Source of the DNA: Martelella alba
GTDB taxonomy: Bacteria > Pseudomonadota > Alphaproteobacteria > Rhizobiales > Rhizobiaceae
NCBI RefSeq assembly: GCF_006516955.1
Contig: NZ_VHLG01000004.1
Span: 1-64,000, forward strand
Reading direction: 5' to 3'
Length of the DNA: 64,000 nucleotides
In this document: piece after piece, positions 28,582-38,490 of the stretch
How the letters are laid out: each line of letters begins with the position of its first letter
Numbering within the stretch: position 1 is the stretch's first letter
The notes under the pieces: model-generated
The model's input: only the letters and a program-made list of their open reading frames with translations
The model's database searches: none
Told to the model about the DNA's origin: nothing
Program-made: the position numbers and the translations under genes

Positions 28582-30504
28582 TTGCCAGCAACCATTTCAT
28601 CCATTTGGCCGGGTAACCTGCTGCTTGCTGTCCTTGCATTCATGATCTGGCTGCTGCCCTGTCCACCGATCCATGCCGAAGACCTCCTCGTCGCCCAGGC
28701 CGCCACAGCCGAAACCGACGCCAAAACCGAAGCAGCCCTTAAGATCGACGATCACAGTCCGCTTTATCGCCAGATGATCGGCAACCCGATCTCGCCGCCA
28801 GACACCAGCTCACCACGGGCAACGCTGGAGAGCTTTCTGCTGATCATGCATGAGGCCAACAGCGAGTGGATCGCAGTGCGGAATCACTTCTTCGACAGCA
28901 AGGAATTCTTCCTCTCCGGCGCCGAACGCAGCAAGCTGACCCAGGTCCGCGCTTTGCTCGACAAGGCCAGTGAAACCCTGGATCTGTCGCAGATACCCGC
29001 CACAGCCCGTGATCGCGCTGGTGTGGAGACCGTGCTGCAGCTTCAGGAGATCCTTGATCGCATCTACCTACCATCGCTTGAAGATGTTCCCGGCGAGAGC
29101 CCCGATGCCGAGGCAAATGCATCGGAAAGCGACAGCGCCAGCCTGCCTGAGCGCTGGAAGATACCGGGAACCGACCTCGTCATCGCCAAGCAGACTACGG
29201 GCGAGGATGTGGGCAAATATCTCTTCACCACCGATACGGTCGGCCGTATTGGCGATGATTATAATCTCGTCCGCGCCCTGCCTGTGCAAGCCGATCACGG
29301 CGAAGATCTTTATGACTATTATGTCTATACGCCGGGCAATCTGGTCGCGCCTAAATGGTATGACTACATCCTCAAAGGTCCCAAATGGCTTCAGAACAAG
29401 AGCCACGGGCAAGCCGTCTGGCAATGGATCGGCCTCGTTGCGCTGTGCGGCCTCTTTGTCATGACTATCGTGCTTTATACACGCTGGCGGCGGATGCGCG
29501 CCATCCCGCTGAACCAGTCGCTGCGCCAGCTGCGCCATGTCGTGCAACCGGCGCTGGTCATTATCGCAGCCAATCTGTTCCGCTATCTGTGCGAGGAACA
29601 GATCAACATCACCGGGCCTCTACTGCAATTCACCACAACGGCAACCTCCGCCATTGTCTGGGCCTCCTGCGCCTGGCTCACCTATCAGATGTTGCAGCTT
29701 TTCTATCTCTGGGCAGTGCGTAGTCAGGCGATCACCCGCACCAGCCTTGATGCCAGCCTGGTGCGTACCGGCTTCCGCGTGCTTTCCTTTGGCGTCGCCA
29801 TTCTGATTGCGGGTTATGGCGCAACCCGGATCGGCATTCCGATCTATGGTGTTGTCGCCGGTCTCGGCGTCGGTGGTCTCGCCATCGCGCTGGCCGCCCA
29901 GCCGACGATCGAAAACCTGATCGGCGGCGTGATCCTCTATACTGATGGGCTGGTCCGGGTGGGTGAGTTCGTCTCCTTTGCCGATGTATCCGGCACGATC
30001 GAGGAGATCGGCATCCGTTCGACGCGGATCCGCGCACTGGACAGGACGCTGATCACCATCGCCAATTCCGATCTCGCCAAGACCAAAATCATCAATTACA
30101 GCCAGCGCGACGTCTTCCTGTTCCGCCATGCCATCGGCCTGCGCTATGAGACCAGCAATGCGGCGCTGACAGCGATCTGCGAAAAGATCAAGGCGATGCT
30201 GGAGGAACACAAGGATGTGCGCCCGGACCCCTTGCGCGTGCGCGTCGTCGGCTATGGCGATTTCTCGATCAATATCGATGTTTTCACCACCGTACTGGCC
30301 TCAGATATGAACGCTTTCCTGGCTATTCAGGAGGAGCTGCTGCTGTCGATCCGCACCATTGCCGAAGAAAACGGCAGCGGATTTGCGTTCCCTTCCTCCA
30401 CGCTCTATCTCACCCGTGACGATGGCGTCGGCGAAGAACCTGACTTCACAAAGGACGTCGCAACGGAAACCGAAGCCGAGGCCCCGCCCAAGGCAACCTC
30501 ATGA
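28582..30504 (+). CDS. Large mechanosensitive ion channel (MscS family)
   Basis: A 640-residue envelope protein: signal-like N-terminal helix, periplasmic domain of about 260 residues, then four or five membrane helices and a C-terminal MscS core with GVGGLAIALAAQPTIENLIGG and the beta domain (VRVGEFVSFADVSGTIEEIG). It opens under osmotic downshock to release solutes. I prefer the TTG at 28582, six bases after GGGGGAGAAG; a GTG at 28555 is an alternative with a weaker site. It is a single gene. Confidence 0.86.
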   Translation: MPATISSIWPGNLLLAVLAFMIWLLPCPPIHAEDLLVAQAATAETDAKTEAALKIDDHSPLYRQMIGNPISPPDTSSPRATLESFLLIMHEANSEWIAVRNHFFDSKEFFLSGAERSKLTQVRALLDKASETLDLSQIPATARDRAGVETVLQLQEILDRIYLPSLEDVPGESPDAEANASESDSASLPERWKIPGTDLVIAKQTTGEDVGKYLFTTDTVGRIGDDYNLVRALPVQADHGEDLYDYYVYTPGNLVAPKWYDYILKGPKWLQNKSHGQAVWQWIGLVALCGLFVMTIVLYTRWRRMRAIPLNQSLRQLRHVVQPALVIIAANLFRYLCEEQINITGPLLQFTTTATSAIVWASCAWLTYQMLQLFYLWAVRSQAITRTSLDASLVRTGFRVLSFGVAILIAGYGATRIGIPIYGVVAGLGVGGLAIALAAQPTIENLIGGVILYTDGLVRVGEFVSFADVSGTIEEIGIRSTRIRALDRTLITIANSDLAKTKIINYSQRDVFLFRHAIGLRYETSNAALTAICEKIKAMLEEHKDVRPDPLRVRVVGYGDFSINIDVFTTVLASDMNAFLAIQEELLLSIRTIAEENGSGFAFPSSTLYLTRDDGVGEEPDFTKDVATETEAEAPPKATS

Positions 30505-30509
30505 GAAAA

Positions 30510-30529
30510 GCCGGCGGTTTCCCGCCGGC
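30510..30529 (+). terminator. Hairpin after the MscS gene
   Basis: GCCGGCGG and CCGCCGGC form an eight-base stem a few bases after the stop codon. No T run follows, so it is a weak or Rho-assisted end. Confidence 0.4.
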
Positions 30530-30563
30530 CCAGAGCGCTGACAGACCTCGCCCCCTTCGCTGA

Positions 30564-30675
30564 CGTCGTGCCTGTGCTTGGTCCACAGGCATCCAGCGTC
30601 CTCGCAACGAAAGACTCCGCCTATTCAACGTCTTATAGATATGGATCCCCGTGACAAGCACAGGGATGACGACGG
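30564..30675. repeat. RIME-like palindromic intergenic repeat
   Basis: A roughly 112-base mosaic with a palindromic unit at each end: CCTGTG...CACAGG (30571-30589) and CCC-GTG...CAC-GGG (30647-30665), each flanked by CGTCGTG-type or GATGACGACG-type edges that are inverted copies of each other. This layout and wording match rhizobial intergenic mosaic elements (RIME), dispersed non-coding repeats known from Rhizobium and Agrobacterium. Confidence 0.68.
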
Positions 30676-30710
30676 CGCGCGCGGCGGCTCCACCCCAAAC
30701 AGGCAAGCTG

Positions 30711-30736
30711 AAGGCCGGTCACAAATGACCGGCCTT
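30711..30736 (-). terminator. Probable terminator of the AGCS symporter gene
   Basis: AAGGCCGGTC and GACCGGCCTT form a ten-base perfect stem with a six-base loop, 27 bases beyond the symporter stop. T content after the stem is low, so it may be bidirectional and modest in strength. Confidence 0.55.
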
Positions 30737-30762
30737 GCCTATCCTTTCAACGTCAAAACAGC

Positions 30763-32184
30763 TTACTTTGCGTCCGGCCAGGCGGTCGGATCGGTATCAA
30801 GATCCGGGAAGTTCTTCGGATCGAAGACCGGACGATGATTGCCTGCGGCAAGCTGCGCGCGGAAATCATTGATCAGCCGCAATGCGATCGGGAACAGCAT
30901 CATCATCGCCAGAAGATTGACGATGGCGAGCACGCCCATCATCGGATCGGAGAAATTGAACACCGCCGTTGCGCCCGGCGCCACAGCGCCAATGAAGACA
31001 ATGACGATAACGGCAAGACGGAGAATATGGGTCGCCACCTTCTTGCCTGTCATGAAGGTCAGGGCATTCTCACCGAGATAGTAGTTGTAGATGATCGACG
31101 AGAAAGAGAACAGGAAGATCGCCACCGTCAGATAATATTGCGCCCAGCTGCCGACATGGCTGACCATGGACTGCTGGGTAAGGGCGACGCCATCGACATT
31201 TTCCGCACCCGGCTGATAGACATCGCCGAGCAGAATGATGAAGGCGGTGCAGGAGCAGACCACCATCGTATCGATGAAGACCGAGAAGCTCTGGGTGATG
31301 CCCTGGCTGACCGGATGGCGCACATAAGCCGTCGCGGCGACATTCGGCGCTGAACCAAGACCTGCTTCGTTGGAGAACAGACCGCGACGCAGACCATTGG
31401 CAACCGCCGCCCCGACACCGCCGGCAACCGCCTCACGAATGCCGACTGCATTGGCAACGATCTCCCAGATCACCGCCGGCAGCGAGGTGATGTTGAGCAA
31501 GATGATCAGCACCGCCATGGCGATGTATCCAAGGGCCATAACCGGAACGATGATATCCGAGGCCTTGGCAATGCGATGAATGCCGCCATAGATAATGCCC
31601 CCGGTGATGATGGCAAGGAAGATACCGGTGGCGAAGCGCGGGATGCCGAGGCTGTCAGCGGCAGCACCCGCAACGGTATTGCCCTGGAAAGCATTGAAGC
31701 CGATAGCGAAGGAGGCAATCAGGCAGATTGCATAGATCACGGCCAGCCAGCGATAATTCCTGCCAAGGCCGTGAATGATCGCAAAGGCAGGACCGCCTCG
31801 GTAATCCCCGCTTGGCATGGTGCGCTTGAAGGCCTGGGCCAGCGTCGCTTCGATCAGACCTGAACACATGCCGATCAGGGCAATGACCCACATCCAGAAC
31901 ACAGCGCCCGGCCCGCCGGCTGTGATAGCAACGGCAACACCGGCAATATTGCCGCCGCCGACGCGGCCACCGATCGAAACAAACAGCGCCTCGCGTGCAC
32001 TGATCTTCGACGGATCTCCGTCCTCATCGCCGAACAACACACCGAACATCCGCTTGAAGAAGCGGAACTGAACGAATCCGGTCGAAATTGTAAAAAACAC
32101 ACCAAAGATCACCAGAAACGGGACAAGCGCCCATCCCCAGGTCAAATTATTAATGGCGTCGAAAATGGTATTGAAAAAATCCAT
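30763..32184 (-). CDS. Sodium:alanine symporter family protein (AGCS)
   Basis: A 473-residue permease with about eleven hydrophobic segments, of the alanine/glycine:cation symporter family. The family signatures GGRVGGGNIAGVAVAITAGGPG and GLFSNEAGLGSAPN are present. It brings in alanine or glycine with sodium. The start MDFFNTIFD (32184) follows GGGGACAAG; eleven codons upstream are less likely. A short T-rich/A-rich region and a divergent-free upstream gap suggest its own promoter. Confidence 0.9.
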   Translation of the reverse strand: MDFFNTIFDAINNLTWGWALVPFLVIFGVFFTISTGFVQFRFFKRMFGVLFGDEDGDPSKISAREALFVSIGGRVGGGNIAGVAVAITAGGPGAVFWMWVIALIGMCSGLIEATLAQAFKRTMPSGDYRGGPAFAIIHGLGRNYRWLAVIYAICLIASFAIGFNAFQGNTVAGAAADSLGIPRFATGIFLAIITGGIIYGGIHRIAKASDIIVPVMALGYIAMAVLIILLNITSLPAVIWEIVANAVGIREAVAGGVGAAVANGLRRGLFSNEAGLGSAPNVAATAYVRHPVSQGITQSFSVFIDTMVVCSCTAFIILLGDVYQPGAENVDGVALTQQSMVSHVGSWAQYYLTVAIFLFSFSSIIYNYYLGENALTFMTGKKVATHILRLAVIVIVFIGAVAPGATAVFNFSDPMMGVLAIVNLLAMMMLFPIALRLINDFRAQLAAGNHRPVFDPKNFPDLDTDPTAWPDAK

Positions 32185-32348
32185 GCACTTGTCCCCTTGT
32201 AACGCACGAACGGCCAATAGGCATCCGACTGCGGACTTACTTTTTTATGAGAGTATTTCCTCGCCCGAAAGCTCGTTTATTGGCCTGTTTTACAGCGTAG
32301 CAGACAAACGCTAGCGCTCTCCATTCTCGAGAGCAAGCTCTACCAATC

Positions 32349-34052
32349 TCAATTCAGACCCATTGTGGCCTGTGTCGCCGCATCGGGCGCCTTGCAGCCA
32401 TAGACCTCGCCCCAGCGGCATACATCTTTAAGTTCGCGGGTCTTTTCGTCCGACCAGTCCGGCGGATTCAGGATTTCCAGCCAGGCATCGATATAGTCGC
32501 GCGCGACGTAATTATGACCGTAACCTTCAGGTAACGCTTTGGAAAGTGCCATATCGACCGCAAGCTGAAATTCTGTGACGATTGGAAAATATCTGAGTTT
32601 TTCGGATACGTCGGGCGCAGGCGGCTCACGCATCCAGCGCGGCTTGTGGAAAAACGAGTCCGGCTCGAAAAAGACAATCGGATCGGAAGCATATTGCAGG
32701 AAAATGATTCGCGTTCTGCCCCAGTCGGGGCCCTCGCGGGCGGCCTGAGCATATTGAGAGGCGAAGCGAACCACTTCTCCCGTGCCGATCTGCGGCAGGA
32801 CATAGGGCGACCCCGGATCACGGCTATCAACAGTGCGGTTCCACAAATCCGACGGAAAGGGCGGCCCGGCCCAAAGCGCGCCATCAACCGGCTCGTTGAT
32901 CATATCAAACATATCGAAGGAATACATGGACGACCAGGCGCCGAGGCTGATCCCGTGCATATAGAGCTTGGGACGATGATCGGCCGGCAGGCTGCGCCAG
33001 TAATCATACACGACCCGCATTGTCGCGGTTGCCTGATCCAGCCCGGTGCGGGTTTCAAAGATCAGCGCCAGCGGCGACTGCAGATAGGAATATTGCACGG
33101 CAACGGAGGCCGCATCACCGTTTTCGATATATTCAAATGTATCCAGCGCACCCGGATCGAGCCAGCCTGTACCTGTCGGGCTCATCACCAAAAGCGCCTT
33201 GCGGTCAAAGGCTTTCAGTCGGATAAGCTCTTTCAATGCGAGTTCTGCCCGCGCCATCGGATCATCATCCTGAGAGCGCCCGACATAAACGCGGATGGGC
33301 TGTTTCGCCGGCGTGCCGGAAAAGGCAGCGATATCGGAGCTGTTCGGCGCCCCGGTCACATAGTTCCGGCCCGGCTGCCCCATTGCCGCCCAGCTGACAA
33401 GCGAGGCGGCACTGCCGGCAATCATCGGGTCGGTTGGCTGCGGCGGCGCCGTCTCGAACAGATCCTGCGCCGTCTCGTAGCTATTGTCGAGAAAATCGAT
33501 CACCGCAGGCAGCACCCAGTCGCGCGAGGCGAAAAAACTGACGAAGAGTACGATCACCAGCCCAAGCAGGCTCGCCGCACGCGGACGCATGATCCGGTAG
33601 AGCCGGAAGCGCAGCAGGTCGAAGACCCGTTGCACAAGCGTTCCGATGACAAACAGAACGGCGAAGATGACAATGGCCAGACCGAGAATGCCGAAATAGG
33701 CCGTGTTTTCGACCGGCTCCATGCCAACCCGCAGACGCACCGAATTCTGCCAGTCCGGTGCCATCGCCATAAAGACGATCAACAGGATGAGCGCCAGCAC
33801 AAGGATACCAACGCGCAGATAAAGCCGCAGCGCGCCGCGTGGCTCCCAAAGTTCCATGCCGCGCCAGACCGACACCGTCAGGCGGCCGATCATATAGCCA
33901 ATTGCGGTAACAAGCCCGGCCAGCGCCCCCTGAACAGCATAGCTGCGCGGAATCAGCGACGGGGTGAATGAAAAGGCAAAAAAGACCAGTCCCAGCGCCA
34001 GCGAAAACAGGCTGATTGACAGGAAACTGGCTTGATTGTCGTCGTCCGTCAC
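32349..34052 (-). CDS. Abhydrolase_9 (DUF2319) family membrane esterase
   Basis: A 567-residue inner-membrane protein. The N-terminal quarter holds about five hydrophobic helices (Abhydrolase_9_N type); the rest is an alpha/beta-hydrolase domain with the nucleophile motif HGISLGAWSS, and later Asp and His residues for the triad. Such proteins are predicted lipases or esterases of unknown natural substrate. It is 42 bases from the patatin gene on the same strand, so the two probably form a lipolytic operon. Confidence 0.84.
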   Translation of the reverse strand: MTDDDNQASFLSISLFSLALGLVFFAFSFTPSLIPRSYAVQGALAGLVTAIGYMIGRLTVSVWRGMELWEPRGALRLYLRVGILVLALILLIVFMAMAPDWQNSVRLRVGMEPVENTAYFGILGLAIVIFAVLFVIGTLVQRVFDLLRFRLYRIMRPRAASLLGLVIVLFVSFFASRDWVLPAVIDFLDNSYETAQDLFETAPPQPTDPMIAGSAASLVSWAAMGQPGRNYVTGAPNSSDIAAFSGTPAKQPIRVYVGRSQDDDPMARAELALKELIRLKAFDRKALLVMSPTGTGWLDPGALDTFEYIENGDAASVAVQYSYLQSPLALIFETRTGLDQATATMRVVYDYWRSLPADHRPKLYMHGISLGAWSSMYSFDMFDMINEPVDGALWAGPPFPSDLWNRTVDSRDPGSPYVLPQIGTGEVVRFASQYAQAAREGPDWGRTRIIFLQYASDPIVFFEPDSFFHKPRWMREPPAPDVSEKLRYFPIVTEFQLAVDMALSKALPEGYGHNYVARDYIDAWLEILNPPDWSDEKTRELKDVCRWGEVYGCKAPDAATQATMGLN

Positions 34053-34094
34053 TGCTCTTCCCTCTCACTTTGCGCCGTATTTCTGCGCGAACCG

Positions 34095-35018
34095 TTATAG
34101 TTCCAGAAGTGCCGCAACCTTGTGTTTGAATGCATCGCGGCCCGTATCGGCAGCCGTCAGAATTGCTTTCACGTCAAAAAAGTCCATCGTTGCGAACTGA
34201 CCGACCGGCGGGGCGACATAGAGATCCGGCCCTCCGCATTTCAGCTTTTCAAGCACGATCGACCGCTGGGTGATGCTAAACGAGCCCGCCCAGGTCTCCA
34301 GCGAACCGGGAATATCGGTCCCGTCGCGCGGAAGCGATCCCGTCACATCGATCCCGACGGTGACATAACGCTCGCTGTCGAGCACATCAAAAGGCGTCGG
34401 ATTGACGAAGCCGCCATCAATCAGAACCTTGTCGCCGATGACGACCGGCGTCAGAAGCACTGGCAGCGCCGCCGAGGCGGAAATGGCCGGCAGCAATGCG
34501 CCACTTTCCAGAACAGCCTGGCTCTGGCGATAGAAATCGGTTGCAACCACACGGAGCGGGATTGAAAGGCCAGAGAACATCTCCGGCAGAACAGGCGGCA
34601 GAACCGCCTCGAACAGGACTTGCGGATCAATAACGGCTGGTCGCATGAGATTGAACAGCGAGGCCCAGGTATTGGTGCCGTTGAGCAGGAGTTTGCGCAA
34701 CAGCGGCTCTTTCTCGTCAAACAGTTCCAGCGTGCTTTCGCGGATTTCCCTGCCGCTCATGCCCGCAGCGTAAAGCGCCGCCATGATGCCGCCCATGGAT
34801 GTGCCGGCAAGCTGCGCCGGACGCACGCCCATCTCGTCCAGACATTCCAGATAGGGGATGTGGGCAAAGCCCTTGGCCGCGCCGCCGCCAAGCGCCAGCG
34901 CGATCCCATTTTTCTTGGCAACCGGAAGCGGCACCTCCTCGGCCCTTGACCGAGACATGGCTCCACTGGCCACCACGGCAGCACCAGCAGCCATCAGAAA
35001 ATCGCGTCGCTCAAACAT
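34095..35018 (-). CDS. Patatin-like phospholipase
   Basis: A 307-residue patatin with an N-terminal twin-arginine-like signal (FERRDFLMAAGAAVVASGA), so it may be exported. The oxyanion hole ALGGGAAKGFAHI, nucleophile GTSMGG and catalytic DGG (DGGFVNPTPFD) are all there, giving a Ser-Asp dyad. I start at MFERRDFL (35018), not 21 codons earlier. It is transcribed just ahead of the Abhydrolase_9 gene. Confidence 0.86.
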   Translation of the reverse strand: MFERRDFLMAAGAAVVASGAMSRSRAEEVPLPVAKKNGIALALGGGAAKGFAHIPYLECLDEMGVRPAQLAGTSMGGIMAALYAAGMSGREIRESTLELFDEKEPLLRKLLLNGTNTWASLFNLMRPAVIDPQVLFEAVLPPVLPEMFSGLSIPLRVVATDFYRQSQAVLESGALLPAISASAALPVLLTPVVIGDKVLIDGGFVNPTPFDVLDSERYVTVGIDVTGSLPRDGTDIPGSLETWAGSFSITQRSIVLEKLKCGGPDLYVAPPVGQFATMDFFDVKAILTAADTGRDAFKHKVAALLEL

Positions 35019-35189
35019 ATCGCCTTGAAACCAATTAAAGAAATGCCTTTCGACTATAGTAAGCAGCTTTAGCGGAGGCAAGCACCCTGCAGGCTGGAAC
35101 TATAGCTGAAACACGTCTTCTATATTGATTTCACAGCAAAAAACGAAAAGCTGGACTATTTTTGACTGTCGATCGGCCCGATACTGTCT

Positions 35190-36209
35190 TTAGCGCCAGC
35201 CAAGGCCAGGTGCGACATATTTCAGGATCGCTTCGATGACATGGGCATTATAGGCAACGCCAAGCTGGTTTGGCACGGTCAGAAGCAGCGTATCCGCCTC
35301 GGCAACCGCCTCATCACCTTTCAGTTCCTCAATCAGCCGGTCCGGTTCGGCGGCATAGGATCGCCCGAAAATCGCCCGCGTATTCTCGTCGAGATAGCCA
35401 ATCGAATCCTGACTGTCGCCGCGACCGAAATAGGCGCGGTCCATATCGGAAACGAGTGCGAAGATAGAGCGGGAAACGGAAACCCGCGGTGTGCGGTTAT
35501 GTCCGGCCTCCTTCCAGGCAGCGCGATAGGCGCGGATCTGGTCGGCCTGCTGCTTGTGGAAGGGTTCGCCCGTCTCATCGTCCTTCAGGGTCGAGCTTTG
35601 CAGGTTCATGCCAAGTCTGGCCGCCCAGACAGCGGTCGCATTGGAACCGGCGCCCCACCAGATACGCTCACGCAGCCCCTCGGAATGGGGCTCCAGACGC
35701 AACAGGCCTGGCGGATTGGGAAACATCGGACGCGGATTGGGCTGGGCGAACCCTTTGCCCTGAATGACATCGAGAAACACTTCGGCGTGACGGCGGGCCA
35801 TGTCGGAGGCATCCTTGCCCTCCTCGGGCGCATAGCCGAAATAACGCCAGCCATCGATCACCTGCTCGGGTGAACCGCGTGAAATGCCAAGCTGAAGCCG
35901 CCCATTGGCAATCAGATCGGCAGCGCCGGCATCTTCAGCCATATAGAGCGGATTTTCATACCGCATGTCGATGACACCCGTTCCGATCTCGATCGTGTTT
36001 GTTTTGGCACCGACAGCAGCCATAAGCGGAAAGGGCGACCCCAGCTGGCGGGCAAAATGGTGAACACGGAAATAGGCGCCATCGAGACCGAGTTCCTCGG
36101 CGGCAACCGCAAGATCGATCGACTGCAACAAGGCATCCTGCGCCGAGCGGGTGCCCGATTGCGGCGAATTCTGCCAGTGGCCGAAGGAGAGGAATCCGAT
36201 TTTCTTCAT
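35190..36209 (-). CDS. LLM class flavin-dependent oxidoreductase
   Basis: A 339-residue luciferase-like monooxygenase (MKKIGFLSFGHW start), with features VAAEELGLDGAYFRVHHFARQLGSPFPLMAA, IEIGTGVIDMRYENPLYMAEDAGAADLI and LQLGISRGSPEQVIDGW. Members use reduced FMN and oxygen to oxidise varied substrates. The start at 36209 is chosen on family match; 36 additional codons upstream are unlikely. No flavin reductase is next to it, so its reductant is provided elsewhere. Confidence 0.86.
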   Translation of the reverse strand: MKKIGFLSFGHWQNSPQSGTRSAQDALLQSIDLAVAAEELGLDGAYFRVHHFARQLGSPFPLMAAVGAKTNTIEIGTGVIDMRYENPLYMAEDAGAADLIANGRLQLGISRGSPEQVIDGWRYFGYAPEEGKDASDMARRHAEVFLDVIQGKGFAQPNPRPMFPNPPGLLRLEPHSEGLRERIWWGAGSNATAVWAARLGMNLQSSTLKDDETGEPFHKQQADQIRAYRAAWKEAGHNRTPRVSVSRSIFALVSDMDRAYFGRGDSQDSIGYLDENTRAIFGRSYAAEPDRLIEELKGDEAVAEADTLLLTVPNQLGVAYNAHVIEAILKYVAPGLGWR

Positions 36210-36650
36210 GGCAATGGGTCCGCGCTTGTCAACATTTTCGCCTTTCATCGCATGATGCGGCGGCCTTCGGCAACGACTGACCACGTCACCTGCGGTAAAC
36301 ACAGCGTCACCGGACATAGAGCGCCCGGCAAGGGTCAGTGCGGCTGCATTGCGACATCATGGCGCAATCTTGCCGAAATCGGCACTGCTGTGGGCTGCAG
36401 ATCATGTGACACAGCGCCTGCTACCGGCCGCCCACGTCATTCATAAACATATTTTTAAAAATCAAACCAAAAACCTATCTATTTGTATTACACTCATATT
36501 CCTGTCTTTTCATGGCCCGTTTCCGCCGGCTCAGACGCGCAGTGCACGACCGACAGCCCCTGCGGCCATGTTTGCGCCAAACAACAATTTCCTATATCCG
36601 CGTGATAGCGGGCCGCTTCAGGGCTGCATACCGATTCTGCGAAAGAGCCC
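36210..36650. other. Divergent promoter region between LLM monooxygenase and AsmA genes
   Basis: This 441-base gap separates two divergent genes. No gene is supported. Bases about 36440-36510 are AT-rich and probably carry promoters. I found no clear operator. Confidence 0.5.
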
Positions 36651-38468
36651 ATGACAACAAAGAAAACGGCAGAAAACAGCAAAAAGGTAGGGAGACTGCC
36701 CGCTCTGGCACGCCGGCGCGGCGTCAAGGGCATTCTCGTCGTGATCGTTCTGGCTGGTGTGATGATTTACCACTTTGCACCGGATTTTCTGCCGCAGGAC
36801 GTCATGAAAAAGCAGGTTGAGGCGACCCTGAGCGACTGGGTCGGCGCCAAGGTTGTTGTCGGTGGTGATGCCGAGATATCCTTTCTGCCGCGCCCCAAGG
36901 TGACCGTAACCAGCATTGCAGCGGCACGCCCGGACGGGGCAGGCCCTCTCATGTATGGCAATGCCAAAAGCATGACGGCGCATTTCGGCATTTTCTCGGC
37001 ACTGCGCGGCAAGGCGGTCCTGTCCGACCTGACGGTCGATGGCGGCGTGCTTGTCATCGAGGATACATCTGGCTCAACCGGCGCACCACAGGGCATGCTG
37101 GCCAGGATGGTCGCCAAACCGTCTGGCTCGGGCATCACCAAGGCCCTCGGATCGGTCAAGTTCATCGAAACCAAACTCGCTCTGGACCATCAGGGCAAGA
37201 CCCAGATCATCAACGGCATTAATGGCGAACTTAAATGGGACCGGGTTTCAGGCCCCGTTTCGGCGACGGGCAGCGCGCTCATCGACGGCACAGCAACCCA
37301 TTTCGAGATCAAGGCCGACACGCCATTCGCGCTCTTGCGCGGTGACCAGAGTTCCATCTCGCTCAAGGTTTTCGATGATCAGATCACCACAAGTTTCAAC
37401 GGCCACGCGACCCGCGCCAAGCCCTATTTTCTTGATGGAACCGTCTCGGTCGAAACCAGAGATGTGAAGCGGCTGGAAGATCTGTTGCAGATTCCGATGC
37501 CGATGCTGGACAATGTCGTCAGCATGTCCGTCTCCGGCACGCTTGGCCGCAGCGACAGCTCGCTGCGCTTCTCGCCTGCGACTGTCGTAATTGACGGGAC
37601 GTCCGGCAACGGCATACTCGACATTGCCCGCGATGAGGCAAGCGGCACTCTGCGCGGCATGGCGACGCTGGCCTTTGGCGACGTGAAGCTCCCCAATATC
37701 CGCACCACCCTGCCAGGCTGGATCGACGACGTGACCGCCTTTGCCGGGCGCGGCGGCCGCAATGCACCGGCTCTGCCCGCGCTTGATCTGCGGCTCTCGG
37801 CGCCAAGTGTCGCGCTTGGCGACATCACCCTCAAAGACGTCGCCGCCAGCATTTTCCGCTCCACAACGCAGACCAGCTTTGATATTGCCGACAGCCAGCT
37901 TGGCGAGGGAACACTCTCGGCCCATGTTGGCATTACCGCCGGCAAACAGGGGGCCATACAGTTCACCGCCGACAATGTGGATTCGTCCACCTTCCTCCGC
38001 CAGCTCGGCGTCAGCTTGCCAATCACTTCGCCGCATCTGAGCATTGATGCAGCCCTACAGGCACCCGTGCCCTTCTCGGACCTCGATCGCAAGAAAATCA
38101 GCGGTACCGTCAAATTTTCCGCCACCGACGGGACGATCTCCGGACTGGATCTGGCACAGCTGTTCAAGCGCGCGGAAACCCAGCGCGCCTTTTCGCTTGG
38201 TTTCGACAGCAGCGTCAGCCTCCCCTTCAGCAAGCTCACCGGCACCGCCAGGATTGATGGCGTGATTGTCACGCTTGCTGGCCTCAAGCTCCAGTCGGAC
38301 ATCGGCATCATCACGCTGAGCGGGACGCTCAATACGCTGAACGGTGCCTTCGACATCACGCTCAGCCACGTGACCGACGAGAACACCGGCACAGAACCGG
38401 TCGTCGTCAAAATCAGTGGCAATGCGATCGCCGCCCTTGCCATCAGCCAAGCGCCAAAGCAGCCCTGA
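36651..38468 (+). CDS. AsmA family envelope protein
   Basis: A 605-residue protein with a single N-terminal membrane helix (about residues 25-45) and a long periplasmic beta-rich region. The start of the AsmA domain is plain (VMKKQVEATLSDWVGAKVVVGGDAEISFLPRPKVTVTSI), and the typical C-terminal part with repeated Gly/Ser-rich strands (GTLNTLNGAFDITLSHVTDEN) is also present. AsmA proteins are thought to form lipid-transfer grooves between membranes. The gene is alone; the following gene is on the opposite strand. Confidence 0.85.
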   Translation: MTTKKTAENSKKVGRLPALARRRGVKGILVVIVLAGVMIYHFAPDFLPQDVMKKQVEATLSDWVGAKVVVGGDAEISFLPRPKVTVTSIAAARPDGAGPLMYGNAKSMTAHFGIFSALRGKAVLSDLTVDGGVLVIEDTSGSTGAPQGMLARMVAKPSGSGITKALGSVKFIETKLALDHQGKTQIINGINGELKWDRVSGPVSATGSALIDGTATHFEIKADTPFALLRGDQSSISLKVFDDQITTSFNGHATRAKPYFLDGTVSVETRDVKRLEDLLQIPMPMLDNVVSMSVSGTLGRSDSSLRFSPATVVIDGTSGNGILDIARDEASGTLRGMATLAFGDVKLPNIRTTLPGWIDDVTAFAGRGGRNAPALPALDLRLSAPSVALGDITLKDVAASIFRSTTQTSFDIADSQLGEGTLSAHVGITAGKQGAIQFTADNVDSSTFLRQLGVSLPITSPHLSIDAALQAPVPFSDLDRKKISGTVKFSATDGTISGLDLAQLFKRAETQRAFSLGFDSSVSLPFSKLTGTARIDGVIVTLAGLKLQSDIGIITLSGTLNTLNGAFDITLSHVTDENTGTEPVVVKISGNAIAALAISQAPKQP

Positions 38469-38490
38469 CAGCCCGTGCCCGGAGCATAGG

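Noticed and set aside
32646-33971. 441-codon plus-strand frame opposite the Abhydrolase_9 gene
   Set aside because: Antisense shadow with Arg/His-rich, low-quality composition and no recognisable motif.
35241-35873. 210-codon plus-strand frame opposite the LLM monooxygenase
   Set aside because: Shadow of the real gene on the minus strand, which has clear family motifs.
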